Part shown: positions 29,506-37,550 of the stretch, one piece after another
How positions within the stretch are numbered: the stretch's first letter is position 1
Layout of the letters: each line of letters opens with the position of its first letter
Origin: Betaproteobacteria bacterium
Lineage (GTDB): Bacteria; Pseudomonadota; Gammaproteobacteria; Burkholderiales; SG8-39
NCBI GenBank assembly: GCA_016195915.1
Contig: JACPYS010000066.1
Coordinates: 1 to 46,107 of the forward strand
Direction: 5' to 3'
DNA length: 46,107 bases
Made by a program: the position numbers and the translations under genes
The notes under the pieces: generated by a model
What the model was told of the DNA's origin: nothing
The model's input: only the letters and a program-made list of their open reading frames with translations
Database searches by the model: none

Positions 29506-32106
29506 TTATGCCTTGAGCAGCTTGCACTTGGTGTCGTTGAACGAGTTGTGGCCGGAAATCAGGTCCGGGTGGTGCTCCAGCACCTGATTGATCCAGGTGC
29601 CGTTGCGGGCGGCAGGCGACAGGCCCGGGCTGAACGTACCGTAGTGGTAGGACACCGCGATCGTGTCCGGCCGGATGCCCTGCACCGCCTGCGCGGTGCC
29701 TTTCACTTTTCCGACTCTCGTTTCGATGGTTACCGTGTCGCCGTCCTTGATGCCCAGCTTCTCGGCCGTGACCTTGTTGACCTGGACGTAGTTGGTCGCC
29801 GCGTCGGTGCCGAGCGCCTGGTTGAGAATCGCATTGTTCGCGGTGAAGCCCGACTGGTTGCGGTACATGCGTTTGTGCGTGATCAGGTAGAAAGGAAAGT
29901 CCGTCGCTTCGAGGTGCGGCGTCGGAAAGGCGTGATCCCTGGTGGGGAGCGGCGAATAGGCGATCTTGTATTTCGCCAGATCGATTTTCGCGAGATTGTT
30001 CTTCTTCGCGATGTCTTCGACCTTGTAATAGGTCTCGATCAACTGATCCGCGTACATCTTGATCTTCGGTTTGCCCGGTCCCTTGAACTTGTCTTCGGCA
30101 CCGGACAGGTACTTGCTCTTGACGCTCTTCTTGCTGCCGACAAATCCCTGCTCCAGCGCAACCGAGAATTCCTTCTTGGTCTTGTCGGCCCAGAGCACCT
30201 CGACTCCCTCGCGCGTGGTGTAGTCGCGGCCCGGCTTGAATTTGACTTCTTTGAGCCCCCACGCAGCGTTGATTTCCTCCGCGTACTTGTCGCGCAGGTT
30301 CAACCTCTTCATCAGCTCCCACATGATCGTGTAAGCGTCGTGCTCGAGGTTGTACGGGTTGGTCATCGGCTGGCGGATCGCGCTGTGACCGGTGTCCGGC
30401 GTGCCGCGGGTCGGCGCGAAGTGCCAGGATTCGAGATAGGTCTTGTCCGGCAATACGATGTCGGCGTACCAGCAGCTCTCGGTCATGATCACGTCGATGA
30501 CGACGTTGAACGTCTTCGTCAATCCATCGAACTGCTGCCAGGAGTTCGGGATCGACACCGGCCGGTTGGTGCCGTAGAAGATCTGCATTTCGGGTGTGTA
30601 CGGGAGTCCCCAGGCCTTCGGGTCCTGCACCGTGAGGTTCGGTGTCTGTGCAATGTGGTGATTTGCGTACGGAAAAAACACACTCTGCGCAAGGTCGGCG
30701 CGCTTGGGCGGGAACTCGCACTTGCTCACGTCGAAGTACTGCGGCCGCGCGTACGCACCGCCGAGCATCAGCCCGCCGACTGCGTCGATCGACCCGACCA
30801 GCATGTTGAGGATCAGCCCGGTGCGCCAGCCCTGCACGCCATGCTCCTTGGCCGAAAGACCGCGGAACGTGTAAAGCACTGCCGGCCGGTAGCGCAGCGT
30901 CTGACCGTCGATCACGATCGTCTCGCCGATGCGCGCTTCCTTTGCGAACATCTGCGCGAGCCGGACAACCGTCGCGGCGGGCACGCCCGCCACTTCCTCC
31001 GCGTACTGCGGAGTCATGTCTTTCACGCTGTCGGCGAGCACCTGAAAGGCCGTGCGAGCGGGTTTACCGGCAACCGTGTAGCTGCCTTTCAGAGCAGGCT
31101 TTACCCCCGTCACATAGGGCTTCGCCGCGTTCGAGGCGACGTCCCACACCAATGGCGTCTTGCCATCGGCGTCGAGCAATATCTTGCCGTCCGCGCCGAT
31201 CAACTGCGGTGCGTTGGTGTACTCGACCAGGAACGGTTCGTCGATCGTGCCCGCGTCGATGAGTACTTTCGCCATCGCGAGCAGCATCACGACATCCTTG
31301 CCGGGGCGCACCGGCACCCACTCGTCGGCCTTGCCTGCGACTCCCGAGAGCCGCGGTTCGACCACGATGGTTTTCATTCCCTGCTCGCGGCTCATCGCGG
31401 ATTGCCAGTCGAGCCAGCGGGAGGCCTGCTCGCCCTCGTGGTAGTTGGCGCCGAAGTTGAGCAGCAGCTTGGAGTACTTCAGATCCGGGAGGATGCCCGC
31501 GCTTGCCCAGGTCAGCTCGTCGGCCACGTGCCGGGCGGCTTCGCAGGCGGTCGTCCGGTGCACCATGTTCGGGGTGCCGAAGGCCTTGGTGAAGGCGACG
31601 CAGTACTGTTCCTGGATCAGGTACTTTCCCTGCCCGTGCTGCCAGACGAGTTTCGACGGATTGTCGGCGCGTATCTTGGCGAGCCGGGCGGTGATTTCCT
31701 TGAACGCGTCGTCCCAGCTCATCTCGACCCATTTCGGGTCCTCGTTGGGTCCTTTCCTGGGATTGGTCCGCTTCAACGGCTTCTTGAGGCGGTAGGGATC
31801 GTAGGTGTTGTACATCCCCGAGGCGCCCTTCGGGCAGATGCCGTGGTTGTAGTAATCCGCGCGGCCTGCGTCCGGGTAGATGGCGCGAACGACACCGTTG
31901 ACGACCGTTGCATCGATGCCGCAGAAGTTGGGGCAGATCGCGCAGCCGGATTTGATGTGCTTGACCTCCAGCTTGCCGCCACCCGGCTTCGGGGCGGCCT
32001 TTGCCTTTGCGGCGGCTTGTGCGATGACATCGAGACTGACGCCCGAAGCGGCCGCGCCGCCGAGCGTGCTCATGCCCTTCAGAAAGCCCCTTCTTCCGAG
32101 TTCCAT
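29506..32106 (-). CDS. Tat-exported molybdopterin oxidoreductase, catalytic subunit
   Basis: 866 residues. Twin-arginine start MELGRRGFLKGMSTLGG. The [4Fe-4S] site is CAICPNFC plus Cys91 (Cys55, 58, 62, 91). The probable molybdenum ligand is Cys188 in MVHRTTACEAARH, as in the arsenate, polysulfide, thiosulfate and tetrathionate reductases and related enzymes, not the Ser of DMSO reductase. ATG at 32106 is chosen for the Tat signal and an AGAGGT ribosome site. Sizes of this and the Fe-S subunit resemble ArrAB, and the CAICPNFCGI region may also fit phenylacetyl-CoA oxidoreductases (PadB); the substrate is not settled. It leads an operon with Fe-S subunit, cytochrome, chaperone and polyferredoxin, and no membrane anchor is encoded. 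Confidence 0.9.
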   Translation of the reverse strand: MELGRRGFLKGMSTLGGAAASGVSLDVIAQAAAKAKAAPKPGGGKLEVKHIKSGCAICPNFCGIDATVVNGVVRAIYPDAGRADYYNHGICPKGASGMYNTYDPYRLKKPLKRTNPRKGPNEDPKWVEMSWDDAFKEITARLAKIRADNPSKLVWQHGQGKYLIQEQYCVAFTKAFGTPNMVHRTTACEAARHVADELTWASAGILPDLKYSKLLLNFGANYHEGEQASRWLDWQSAMSREQGMKTIVVEPRLSGVAGKADEWVPVRPGKDVVMLLAMAKVLIDAGTIDEPFLVEYTNAPQLIGADGKILLDADGKTPLVWDVASNAAKPYVTGVKPALKGSYTVAGKPARTAFQVLADSVKDMTPQYAEEVAGVPAATVVRLAQMFAKEARIGETIVIDGQTLRYRPAVLYTFRGLSAKEHGVQGWRTGLILNMLVGSIDAVGGLMLGGAYARPQYFDVSKCEFPPKRADLAQSVFFPYANHHIAQTPNLTVQDPKAWGLPYTPEMQIFYGTNRPVSIPNSWQQFDGLTKTFNVVIDVIMTESCWYADIVLPDKTYLESWHFAPTRGTPDTGHSAIRQPMTNPYNLEHDAYTIMWELMKRLNLRDKYAEEINAAWGLKEVKFKPGRDYTTREGVEVLWADKTKKEFSVALEQGFVGSKKSVKSKYLSGAEDKFKGPGKPKIKMYADQLIETYYKVEDIAKKNNLAKIDLAKYKIAYSPLPTRDHAFPTPHLEATDFPFYLITHKRMYRNQSGFTANNAILNQALGTDAATNYVQVNKVTAEKLGIKDGDTVTIETRVGKVKGTAQAVQGIRPDTIAVSYHYGTFSPGLSPAARNGTWINQVLEHHPDLISGHNSFNDTKCKLLKA

Positions 32107-32144
32107 GTTTACCTCTGCAAGAACGAAAATGGAGATCCGGAAGA

Positions 32145-32150
32145 GTATTA
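32145..32150 (-). promoter_or_regulatory. Possible -10 box of the molybdoenzyme operon
   Basis: TAATAC on the minus strand. A transcription start about seven bases further on (near 32138) would centre the FNR-like box at 32171-32184 around -40, the spacing of a class II FNR-activated promoter. Confidence 0.45.
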
Positions 32151-32170
32151 ACCTAGGTAACGAAGGGTCT

Positions 32171-32184
32171 TTGATCTTGCTCAA
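32171..32184. promoter_or_regulatory. FNR/ANR-like box 1
   Basis: TTGATCTTGCTCAA matches the FNR consensus TTGAT-N4-ATCAA at nine of ten positions. It lies about 70 bases upstream of the molybdoenzyme ATG. Confidence 0.55.
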
Positions 32185-32257
32185 ATTGGACGCTATTTTT
32201 CGTGTTGGCCCCATTCTTGCGATCATGCTCATGCTCATGCCACCGGATCCGCGAAGC

Positions 32258-32271
32258 TTGATCAATGTCAA
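32258..32271. promoter_or_regulatory. FNR/ANR-like box 2
   Basis: TTGATCAATGTCAA, again nine of ten consensus positions. It is about 60 bases upstream of mobB and could act on either of the divergent genes. Confidence 0.55.
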
Positions 32272-32323
32272 AAGCATCCAGAAATCGACAGGCCAAACTT
32301 GCTTGGCGCGCGTTTTAACGGAA

Positions 32324-32863
32324 ATGGCCATGCGGATTTTCGGCTTCGCCGGGTTCTGAAACAGCGGTAAAACCACTCTGATCGAGAAGCTGATCCCGCG
32401 GTTCGTCGAGCTGGGATTGCGCGTTTCGCTCATCAAACATGCGCATCACGCCTTCGACGTGGACCAACCCGGCAAGGATTCCTACCGGCATCGCGCGGCA
32501 GGATGCGGCGAAGTGCTCGTCACTTCAAGCCGCCGCTGGGCTCTGATGCACGAGTTGCGCGGCGCGCCCGAGCCTGGGCTCGAGGAATTGATCGAGCAGT
32601 TGGCGCCTTGCGACCTCGTATTGGTCGAGGGATTCAAACGCGAGGCGATGCCGAAGCTAGAGGTGCATCGTCACTCGGTCGAGCAGGCCGAATTCCTCTA
32701 CCCTCACGATCCGTATATCGTCGCGATCGCATCCGATGACCCGGTTGAATCCCGGCTCCCGACGTTCGAATTGGACGATGTGGAGCCAATCGCCGGATTC
32801 GTGGTTGAACACGCGCAACGAATCGCGGCGCCCAGGCCTCGGCTGGTGGCAGGTCTGCGCTAG
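32324..32863 (+). pseudogene. mobB: mobB with in-frame TGA in the P-loop
   Basis: Molybdopterin-guanine dinucleotide accessory GTPase. From ATG 32324 the frame reads MAMRIFGFAGF, then TGA at 32357-32359, then NSGKTTLIEKLIPRFVELGL and the family blocks IKHAHHAFDVDQPGKDSYRH, RRWALMHELRG and LVLVEGFKRE to the end at 32863. Relatives have Ser at the TGA position (GFSNSGKTT), one base from TCA. So it is either a nonsense mutant, a sequencing error, or read through. It is divergent from a molybdoenzyme operon that needs MGD cofactor, and the rest of the gene shows no decay. Confidence 0.85.
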
Positions 32864-32874
32864 ATCGCGGAAGG

Positions 32875-33270
32875 CTATACCGAAGAAGCAATCGCCACCT
32901 TCTTCTCCTCGTACTCCTGCTTGCCGATTTCACCCTGGGCATAGCGTTGGTTCAGTATTTCCAGGGCGGATGCGGACGGCTCGTTCCGCGAGCGTTGCAT
33001 TGGGTCACGCAAACCGGGCTTGTCCTTCGACCCGCCACGCCGCATGCAACCCATGCCCCCTCTGCTCGTCATGAACAAGAGCATCGCAAGCATCATGAAG
33101 AAACAGACGAGCGGAAAGATCCACCCGAATACGGGCCATTGCATTTCATGCCACCACGGCCATGGATAGGGCTGTGGCGTCACTTGGTCTGCGGCGAATG
33201 CCGACGACGCGCAAGCAAGCTCGAGCAGGGCCAAATAGAAACAGATCAGCGTGCGTTTCATGAGGATCAT
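32875..33270 (-). CDS. SHOCT-domain membrane protein
   Basis: 131 residues. Signal peptide (LICFYLALLELACASSAFAA), a Trp/Pro-rich stretch (PYPWPWWHEMQW), one membrane segment (FGWIFPLVCFFMMLAMLLF), and a C-terminal SHOCT helix pair (ALEILNQRYAQGEIGKQEYE). Such small proteins are often found beside metal-resistance genes; function unknown. ATG at 33270 is preceded by AAGGAG at suitable distance. It follows the ECF sigma gene on the same strand after about 40 bases and so may be under its control. Confidence 0.8.
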   Translation of the reverse strand: MILMKRTLICFYLALLELACASSAFAADQVTPQPYPWPWWHEMQWPVFGWIFPLVCFFMMLAMLLFMTSRGGMGCMRRGGSKDKPGLRDPMQRSRNEPSASALEILNQRYAQGEIGKQEYEEKKVAIASSV

Positions 33271-33311
33271 AGGTTGCTCCTTCATTTACTGGAACGATGA
33301 CAGCTCGAGTT

Positions 33312-33875
33312 CTATGCCTTGCGATTGCACCGAAAAACGCTATCCGGGTCGCGGTAAAACTCGCACTGCTGCTGCAACGCGTCCTTTAGCCGAAGCCGCG
33401 CGCGATGGATTCTGATCTTGGCCGAGGCCACGGAGCAATCGCAGATCTCGGCGGTCTGCTCTGCCGAAAGCCCCTCAATATCGTGCAGGATGAGCGCCGC
33501 ACGGTACGCGTCGGGCAGGCTGTCAATTACCTGCCGGACGCATTGGTTCATCTCGTCGACCACCAATCGTTCATCGATCGCCCGATCTGAATCGACCAGT
33601 TCCGCGGCCTCGTCCAGTTCGACGATGCGAGTCTTTCGTCCGGGTTGGCGGAAATGGTCGGCGGCAACCCGGCTGGCGATGGAAAAGGCCCATGTCTTGA
33701 TCGTCGAGCGACCCGCGAAGGAGGACAGGCCTTTGTTCAGTCGCATCAGGGTTTCCTGCCACAGGTCTTCCGCCGTTGCACGGTCCCCGGCGTACCGTTC
33801 GAGATAGCGCATGACCGGCGGCGCCAGTTCGCGCGCGAGCTCCTCGAGCGCGGGTTGTTCCTCTACACAATTCAT
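33312..33875 (-). CDS. ECF-type RNA polymerase sigma factor
   Basis: 187 residues. Region 2 includes DRATAEDLWQETLMRLNKGL and STIKTWAFSIASRVAADHFR; region 4 includes DSLPDAYRAALILHDIEGLS and the helix-turn-helix QTAEICDCSVASAKIRIHRA. ATG at 33875 has GGGAGC at good spacing; ATGs at 33881 and 33899 are alternatives. No anti-sigma gene with the classic features is adjacent, but the C-terminal tail has cysteines (QQQCEFYRDP, FRCNRKA) that might sense metals or redox state. The gene upstream ends within 15 bases of its start, so they share a transcript. Confidence 0.9.
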   Translation of the reverse strand: MNCVEEQPALEELARELAPPVMRYLERYAGDRATAEDLWQETLMRLNKGLSSFAGRSTIKTWAFSIASRVAADHFRQPGRKTRIVELDEAAELVDSDRAIDERLVVDEMNQCVRQVIDSLPDAYRAALILHDIEGLSAEQTAEICDCSVASAKIRIHRARLRLKDALQQQCEFYRDPDSVFRCNRKA

Positions 33876-33889
33876 CCGCATGCTCCCGT

Positions 33890-34156
33890 TCAGCCGCAAC
33901 CGCAGCCTTCACTCTTACCGCTGATCGGAACATCGGCGGCGGCGGATGGCAGCAGTTTCAGCGCGGCTTGCAGCGTTTTGCGAGCCGGGACCTGCCGGAT
34001 CTTGTCCGCATGCAGGATCGCGGCGTGGATTTCCGGATCGGTAAGACCGGATTTACGCGATTCCGGGATGTGGTACTCGACGCAGGGTACGCAGTTGCTG
34101 CCCATTGCTGCGCCAAGTGCGACCAGTTCACGTTCGCGGGGGGATAGATCACTCAT
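33890..34156 (-). CDS. Carboxymuconolactone decarboxylase-family (AhpD-like) protein
   Basis: 88 residues with the AhpD-like core GSNCVPCVEYHI (Cys22, Cys25, His29), a redox-active CxxC with the usual histidine. The tail ends in GKSEGCGCG, a possible metal-binding patch. ATG at 34156 begins MSDLSPRERELVALG, the usual family start. It sits directly upstream of the ECF sigma gene; CMD-family proteins are often paired with ECF sigma factors, so a role in peroxide or metal stress signalling is plausible. Confidence 0.85.
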   Translation of the reverse strand: MSDLSPRERELVALGAAMGSNCVPCVEYHIPESRKSGLTDPEIHAAILHADKIRQVPARKTLQAALKLLPSAAADVPISGKSEGCGCG

Positions 34157-34271
34157 TGCATTCTCCACTGAGGTTGGGGTGCGAGGTAATCGACGACTCT
34201 TCCTCATTCACCTACTTAGACGGAATTTCGCACCGAAACGATACATTTTTCGGCAACGACAACTTGCATGT

Positions 34272-35189
34272 TCAGGCCGATCCATCACGCCGCCCGATCA
34301 GCCGGATGACTTGCTGGAGCGGTTCCGGCTGGAGCGTGACGTGCGCTATGCCGTAGCGGTCGTGCAGCATTTCCCGCGCCTCGGAGAGAACCGTGTCCCA
34401 GCGCTTCAGGTCCTTGACCAGCACGTGCGCTGAGAGCATCGGCTTGTCCGGCGAAACGCTCCAGACGTGCAGGTCGTGCACCGATTCAATGCCGGGCACT
34501 GCCGCAATCGCCTTGCCGATTTCCTCCAGCGAGAGGTTGAGCGGAACGCCTTCCATCAGCCCGTGCAGGGCCTCGCGCAGCAGGCGCAGGCTGGAGATCA
34601 CGATCAGCGCGGCGATGACGAGCGAGAGCATCGGGTCGATCGGGGTCCAGCCGGTGAAGGTGACCACGACGCCCGCGATCAATGCTGCCACCGACCCGAG
34701 CAGGTCGCCCGCGACATGCAGAAGTGCCGCGCGCGTGTTGAGGTTGCTCGCGCCGCGGCTCAGCATCCAGGCGACCAGGATGTTGATCAGCAGACCCAGG
34801 GCGGCGGTGACCGACACGGCCATACCCGCGACGGGTTGAGGGTCTTGCAAGCGTTGTACCGCCGAGACGGCGATCCAAGCCACGAGCACCAGCAATCCAA
34901 GGCTGTTGACGAGTGCAGCGAGGAATTCGGCGCGGCCGAATCCATAGGAATGCACTCGGGAAGCAGGGCGTTTCGCGACCCACGCTGCGGCGGCAGCAAG
35001 CGCGAGCGCGCCGGCGTCGTTGACCATGTGCCCGGCGTCGGCGACCAGCGCAAGCGATCCGGCCCACAGACCCACGCCCGCCTCCACTGTGGCATAGCCG
35101 AGTGTCAGAACGGTCGCTATCCAGAGCATGCCGGCGACGGCAACCTGATGCCGGTGCTCGTGATGCTCGGGGTGTTCCGGGCGGTTCAT
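34272..35189 (-). CDS. czcD: CDF-family divalent-metal exporter
   Basis: 305 residues with six membrane segments and a His-rich N-terminus (HPEHHEHRHQ). The metal-site Asp/His in LVADAGHMVNDAG and LLHVAGDLLGS form the HD-HD type site of CzcD/ZitB zinc exporters. The cytoplasmic C-terminal domain has VHDLHVWSVSPDKPMLSAHV. It exports Zn, Co or Cd in exchange for protons. It begins 28 bases after the thioredoxin-like gene and may be the last gene of the ars transcript. Symbol given for the subfamily; zinc versus cobalt preference is not proven. Confidence 0.87.
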   Translation of the reverse strand: MNRPEHPEHHEHRHQVAVAGMLWIATVLTLGYATVEAGVGLWAGSLALVADAGHMVNDAGALALAAAAAWVAKRPASRVHSYGFGRAEFLAALVNSLGLLVLVAWIAVSAVQRLQDPQPVAGMAVSVTAALGLLINILVAWMLSRGASNLNTRAALLHVAGDLLGSVAALIAGVVVTFTGWTPIDPMLSLVIAALIVISSLRLLREALHGLMEGVPLNLSLEEIGKAIAAVPGIESVHDLHVWSVSPDKPMLSAHVLVKDLKRWDTVLSEAREMLHDRYGIAHVTLQPEPLQQVIRLIGRRDGSA

Positions 35190-35217
35190 ACGGTCAATCC
35201 CAAGGTGTCAATCGCCG

Positions 35218-35457
35218 CTAGGTGTTGAGCCAGCCGTTGATCTTCTCGCGGCTCGGCATGCTACCGGCATGGACCACCTTGCCGTCGATCACCACGCCTG
35301 GCATGGACATGATCCCGTACGCCATGATGTCCTGGAGGTTCTCCACCTTCTCGATCCGAATGTCGACGCCCATGTCTTTGGCGGCGCCGGCGATCAGTTT
35401 GATCGTGTTCTCGCAGTTGCCGCAACATGCGGTCCCCAACACTATTACATTCTTCAC
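35218..35457 (-). CDS. Small thioredoxin-like redox protein
   Basis: 79 residues, thioredoxin fold. GTACCGNCENT gives the CxxC pair Cys12-Cys15, and MSMPGVVIDGKVVHAG holds the cis-Pro and following strand. It corresponds to the 'redox-active disulfide protein 2' group that travels with COG0701 permeases. GTG at 35457. It begins nine bases after the permease gene and probably works with it on a thiol-bound or organic arsenical or another metal; the substrate is inferred from the neighbourhood. Confidence 0.85.
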   Translation of the reverse strand: MKNVIVLGTACCGNCENTIKLIAGAAKDMGVDIRIEKVENLQDIMAYGIMSMPGVVIDGKVVHAGSMPSREKINGWLNT

Positions 35458-35466
35458 GCGAATCTC

Positions 35467-36507
35467 CTACAAAACAGCGTTGAAGACGTAACCCACGATC
35501 ACAATGCCCGCCGCGACCACACCCGCAAAGGTGGCGATCAACGGCAATTTCAGCACCTTGCGCAGGATGATCATTTCGGGAAGCGACAGCGCGATCACGC
35601 TCATCATGAACGCGAGCACCGTTCCGAGCGCCGCACCTTTGCCGATCAGCGCCTCGACGACCGGAATCAGGCCGGCGGCGCTGCTGTACATCGGTACGCC
35701 GATCAGCACGGCAATCGGAACCGACCACCACGCCTCGCGGCCCATGATGGAAGCCATGAAGTCCTCGGGTACGTACCCGTGAATGCCCGCGCCAAGCGCG
35801 ATGCCGATGAAGACGTAGGGCCACACCTTGCCGACGATGTCTTTCACGTAGACAACTCCGGCATCGATGCGACTCGCCCAGGAAGGTCTCTCGAGGGCAA
35901 GGTCAATCGGATTGCTGTTGTGCATGGCCCGGACCCAATCTTCCAGATACCGTTCCATGCCAAGCCTGCCGATGATCAGTCCCGAAACGATGGCAACGGA
36001 AAGCCCGAGCACCAGATACAGCGCCGCCACCTTCCAGCCGAACATGCCGAACAGAAGCGCGAGAGCGACCTCGTTCACCATCGGGGCGGAGATCAGAAAC
36101 GAGAACGTCACGCCGAGCGGCACACCGGCCGAGAGAAAACCGACGAACAGAGGTACCGCGGAACAGGAGCAGAACGGCGTCACGATGCCGAGCGTTGCGG
36201 CGAACACGTTGCCCACGCCTAGACGTCTTCCCGAAAGCATCGCCCGGGTGCGCTGCGGCGAAATGAAAGTGTGCACAATGCCCATGATGAAAACGATCCC
36301 GGTGAGCAGCAGGAGCACCTTGGGCGTGTCGTAGAGGAAGAAATGCACTGCCTCGCCGAGATGCGTCTCGCGCGACAGTGCTGCGAGCGCAAGCACCGAG
36401 TCGGCGAACAGCGTCAGGTTTGCGTAGGCCGCAATCCAGAGCGCTCCCGCGAGCAGCACTCCGCCCCAGGGGGCGCGGCGGGACATTCCTGCAGCGAGGG
36501 TCGTCAT
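35467..36507 (-). CDS. COG0701 permease (ArsP-like)
   Basis: 346 residues with about eight membrane segments. The family signature is VTPFCSCSAVPLFVGFLSAG, including a Cys-x-Cys in the membrane, then PLGVTFSFLISAPMVNEVAL and a related motif in the second half (GVPMYSSAAGLIPVVEALIG). ArsP members export trivalent organoarsenicals; others in the family are proposed copper/zinc exporters. ATG at 36507 overlaps the acr3 stop (ATGA), so it is an integral ars operon member. Confidence 0.85.
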   Translation of the reverse strand: MTTLAAGMSRRAPWGGVLLAGALWIAAYANLTLFADSVLALAALSRETHLGEAVHFFLYDTPKVLLLLTGIVFIMGIVHTFISPQRTRAMLSGRRLGVGNVFAATLGIVTPFCSCSAVPLFVGFLSAGVPLGVTFSFLISAPMVNEVALALLFGMFGWKVAALYLVLGLSVAIVSGLIIGRLGMERYLEDWVRAMHNSNPIDLALERPSWASRIDAGVVYVKDIVGKVWPYVFIGIALGAGIHGYVPEDFMASIMGREAWWSVPIAVLIGVPMYSSAAGLIPVVEALIGKGAALGTVLAFMMSVIALSLPEMIILRKVLKLPLIATFAGVVAAGIVIVGYVFNAVL

Positions 36508-37538
36508 GCCTGCACTCCGCGCTCGTACCACGGCTTGCTCGCATTGACCACGCGCACCACCAGCAGCATCACCGGCACCTCGATCAGAACGCCGACCACC
36601 GTGGCGAGCGCGGCGCCGGAGTCGAAACCGAACAGGCTGATGGCGGCGGCCACCGCGAGTTCGAAGAAGTTCGAGGCGCCGATCAACGCCGATGGGCACG
36701 CGACACTGTGCTTTTCGCCGACCATCCTGTTCAGAAGGTACGCCAGCGACGAGTTGACGAACACCTGGATCAGGATCGGTACCGCAAGCAGTGCGATGAT
36801 CAACGGCTGCTTGAGAATGGCGTCGCCCTGAAAGGCGAACAGCAGCACCAGCGTGGCGAGCAGCGCTGCGACGGACCACGGCTGGATCTTCGCCATCGCC
36901 GCGTCGAACGCGGCCTGGCCTCGCGCCAACAGCGCCTTGCGCATGCCCTGTGCGAGAACCACCGGGATGACGATGTAGAGCACCACGGAGGTAAGCAGCG
37001 TGTCCCAAGGCACCGTGATCGACGAAATGCCGAGCAGGAAGGCTACGATGGGCGCGAACGCGAACACCATGATGGCGTCGTTCAACGCCACCTGCGAGAG
37101 CGTGAAATACGGGTCGCCGTTGGTCAGCCGGCTCCAGACGAACACCATCGCGGTGCAAGGCGCGGCGGCGAGCAGGATCAGGCCGGCGACGTAACTGTCG
37201 ATCTGGCTTGCGGGCAACACGGGCGCGAATACGCCGCGAATGAAGAACCAGGCGAGGAAGGCCATCGAGAAGGGCTTCACCAGCCAGTTGATCACGAGCG
37301 TCACGCCGATGCCCCGGATGTGGCTCTTGACCTGGTGCAGGGCGCCGAAGTCGATCTTCAGCAGCATCGGGATGATCATTACCCAGATCAGGGCGCCTAC
37401 GGGGAGATTGACCTGCGCGATCTCCATCGCCCCGATCGCCTGGAAGACACGGGGCAAAAATTGCCCCAGAGCGATTCCGATCACGATGCAGATCGCGACC
37501 CAGGCAGTGAGGAAGCGTTCGAAAAAATTGAGTTGCAC
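36504..37538 (-). CDS. acr3: ACR3-type arsenite efflux permease
   Basis: 344 residues with ten membrane segments. It starts MQLNFFERFLTAWVAICIVI and contains the essential cysteine in ILLAAAPCTAMVFVWSRLTN, with the conserved LLKIDFGALHQV loop. It extrudes arsenite (and possibly antimonite) using proton motive force. GTG at 37538 lies 12 bases after the arsC stop. Confidence 0.93.
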   Translation of the reverse strand: MQLNFFERFLTAWVAICIVIGIALGQFLPRVFQAIGAMEIAQVNLPVGALIWVMIIPMLLKIDFGALHQVKSHIRGIGVTLVINWLVKPFSMAFLAWFFIRGVFAPVLPASQIDSYVAGLILLAAAPCTAMVFVWSRLTNGDPYFTLSQVALNDAIMVFAFAPIVAFLLGISSITVPWDTLLTSVVLYIVIPVVLAQGMRKALLARGQAAFDAAMAKIQPWSVAALLATLVLLFAFQGDAILKQPLIIALLAVPILIQVFVNSSLAYLLNRMVGEKHSVACPSALIGASNFFELAVAAAISLFGFDSGAALATVVGVLIEVPVMLLVVRVVNASKPWYERGVQA

Positions 37539-37550
37539 GCCAGTTTTCCT

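Noticed and set aside
28864-32151. A 1,095-codon open frame on the plus strand opposite the molybdoenzyme genes
   Set aside because: It mirrors two well-supported minus-strand genes, has the His/Arg/Val-rich composition of an antisense shadow in GC-rich DNA, and shows no domain.
32357-32359. Selenocysteine at the TGA in mobB
   Set aside because: Relatives carry Ser there, the residue lies in a P-loop where Sec has no known use, and I saw no convincing insertion-element hairpin directly after it.
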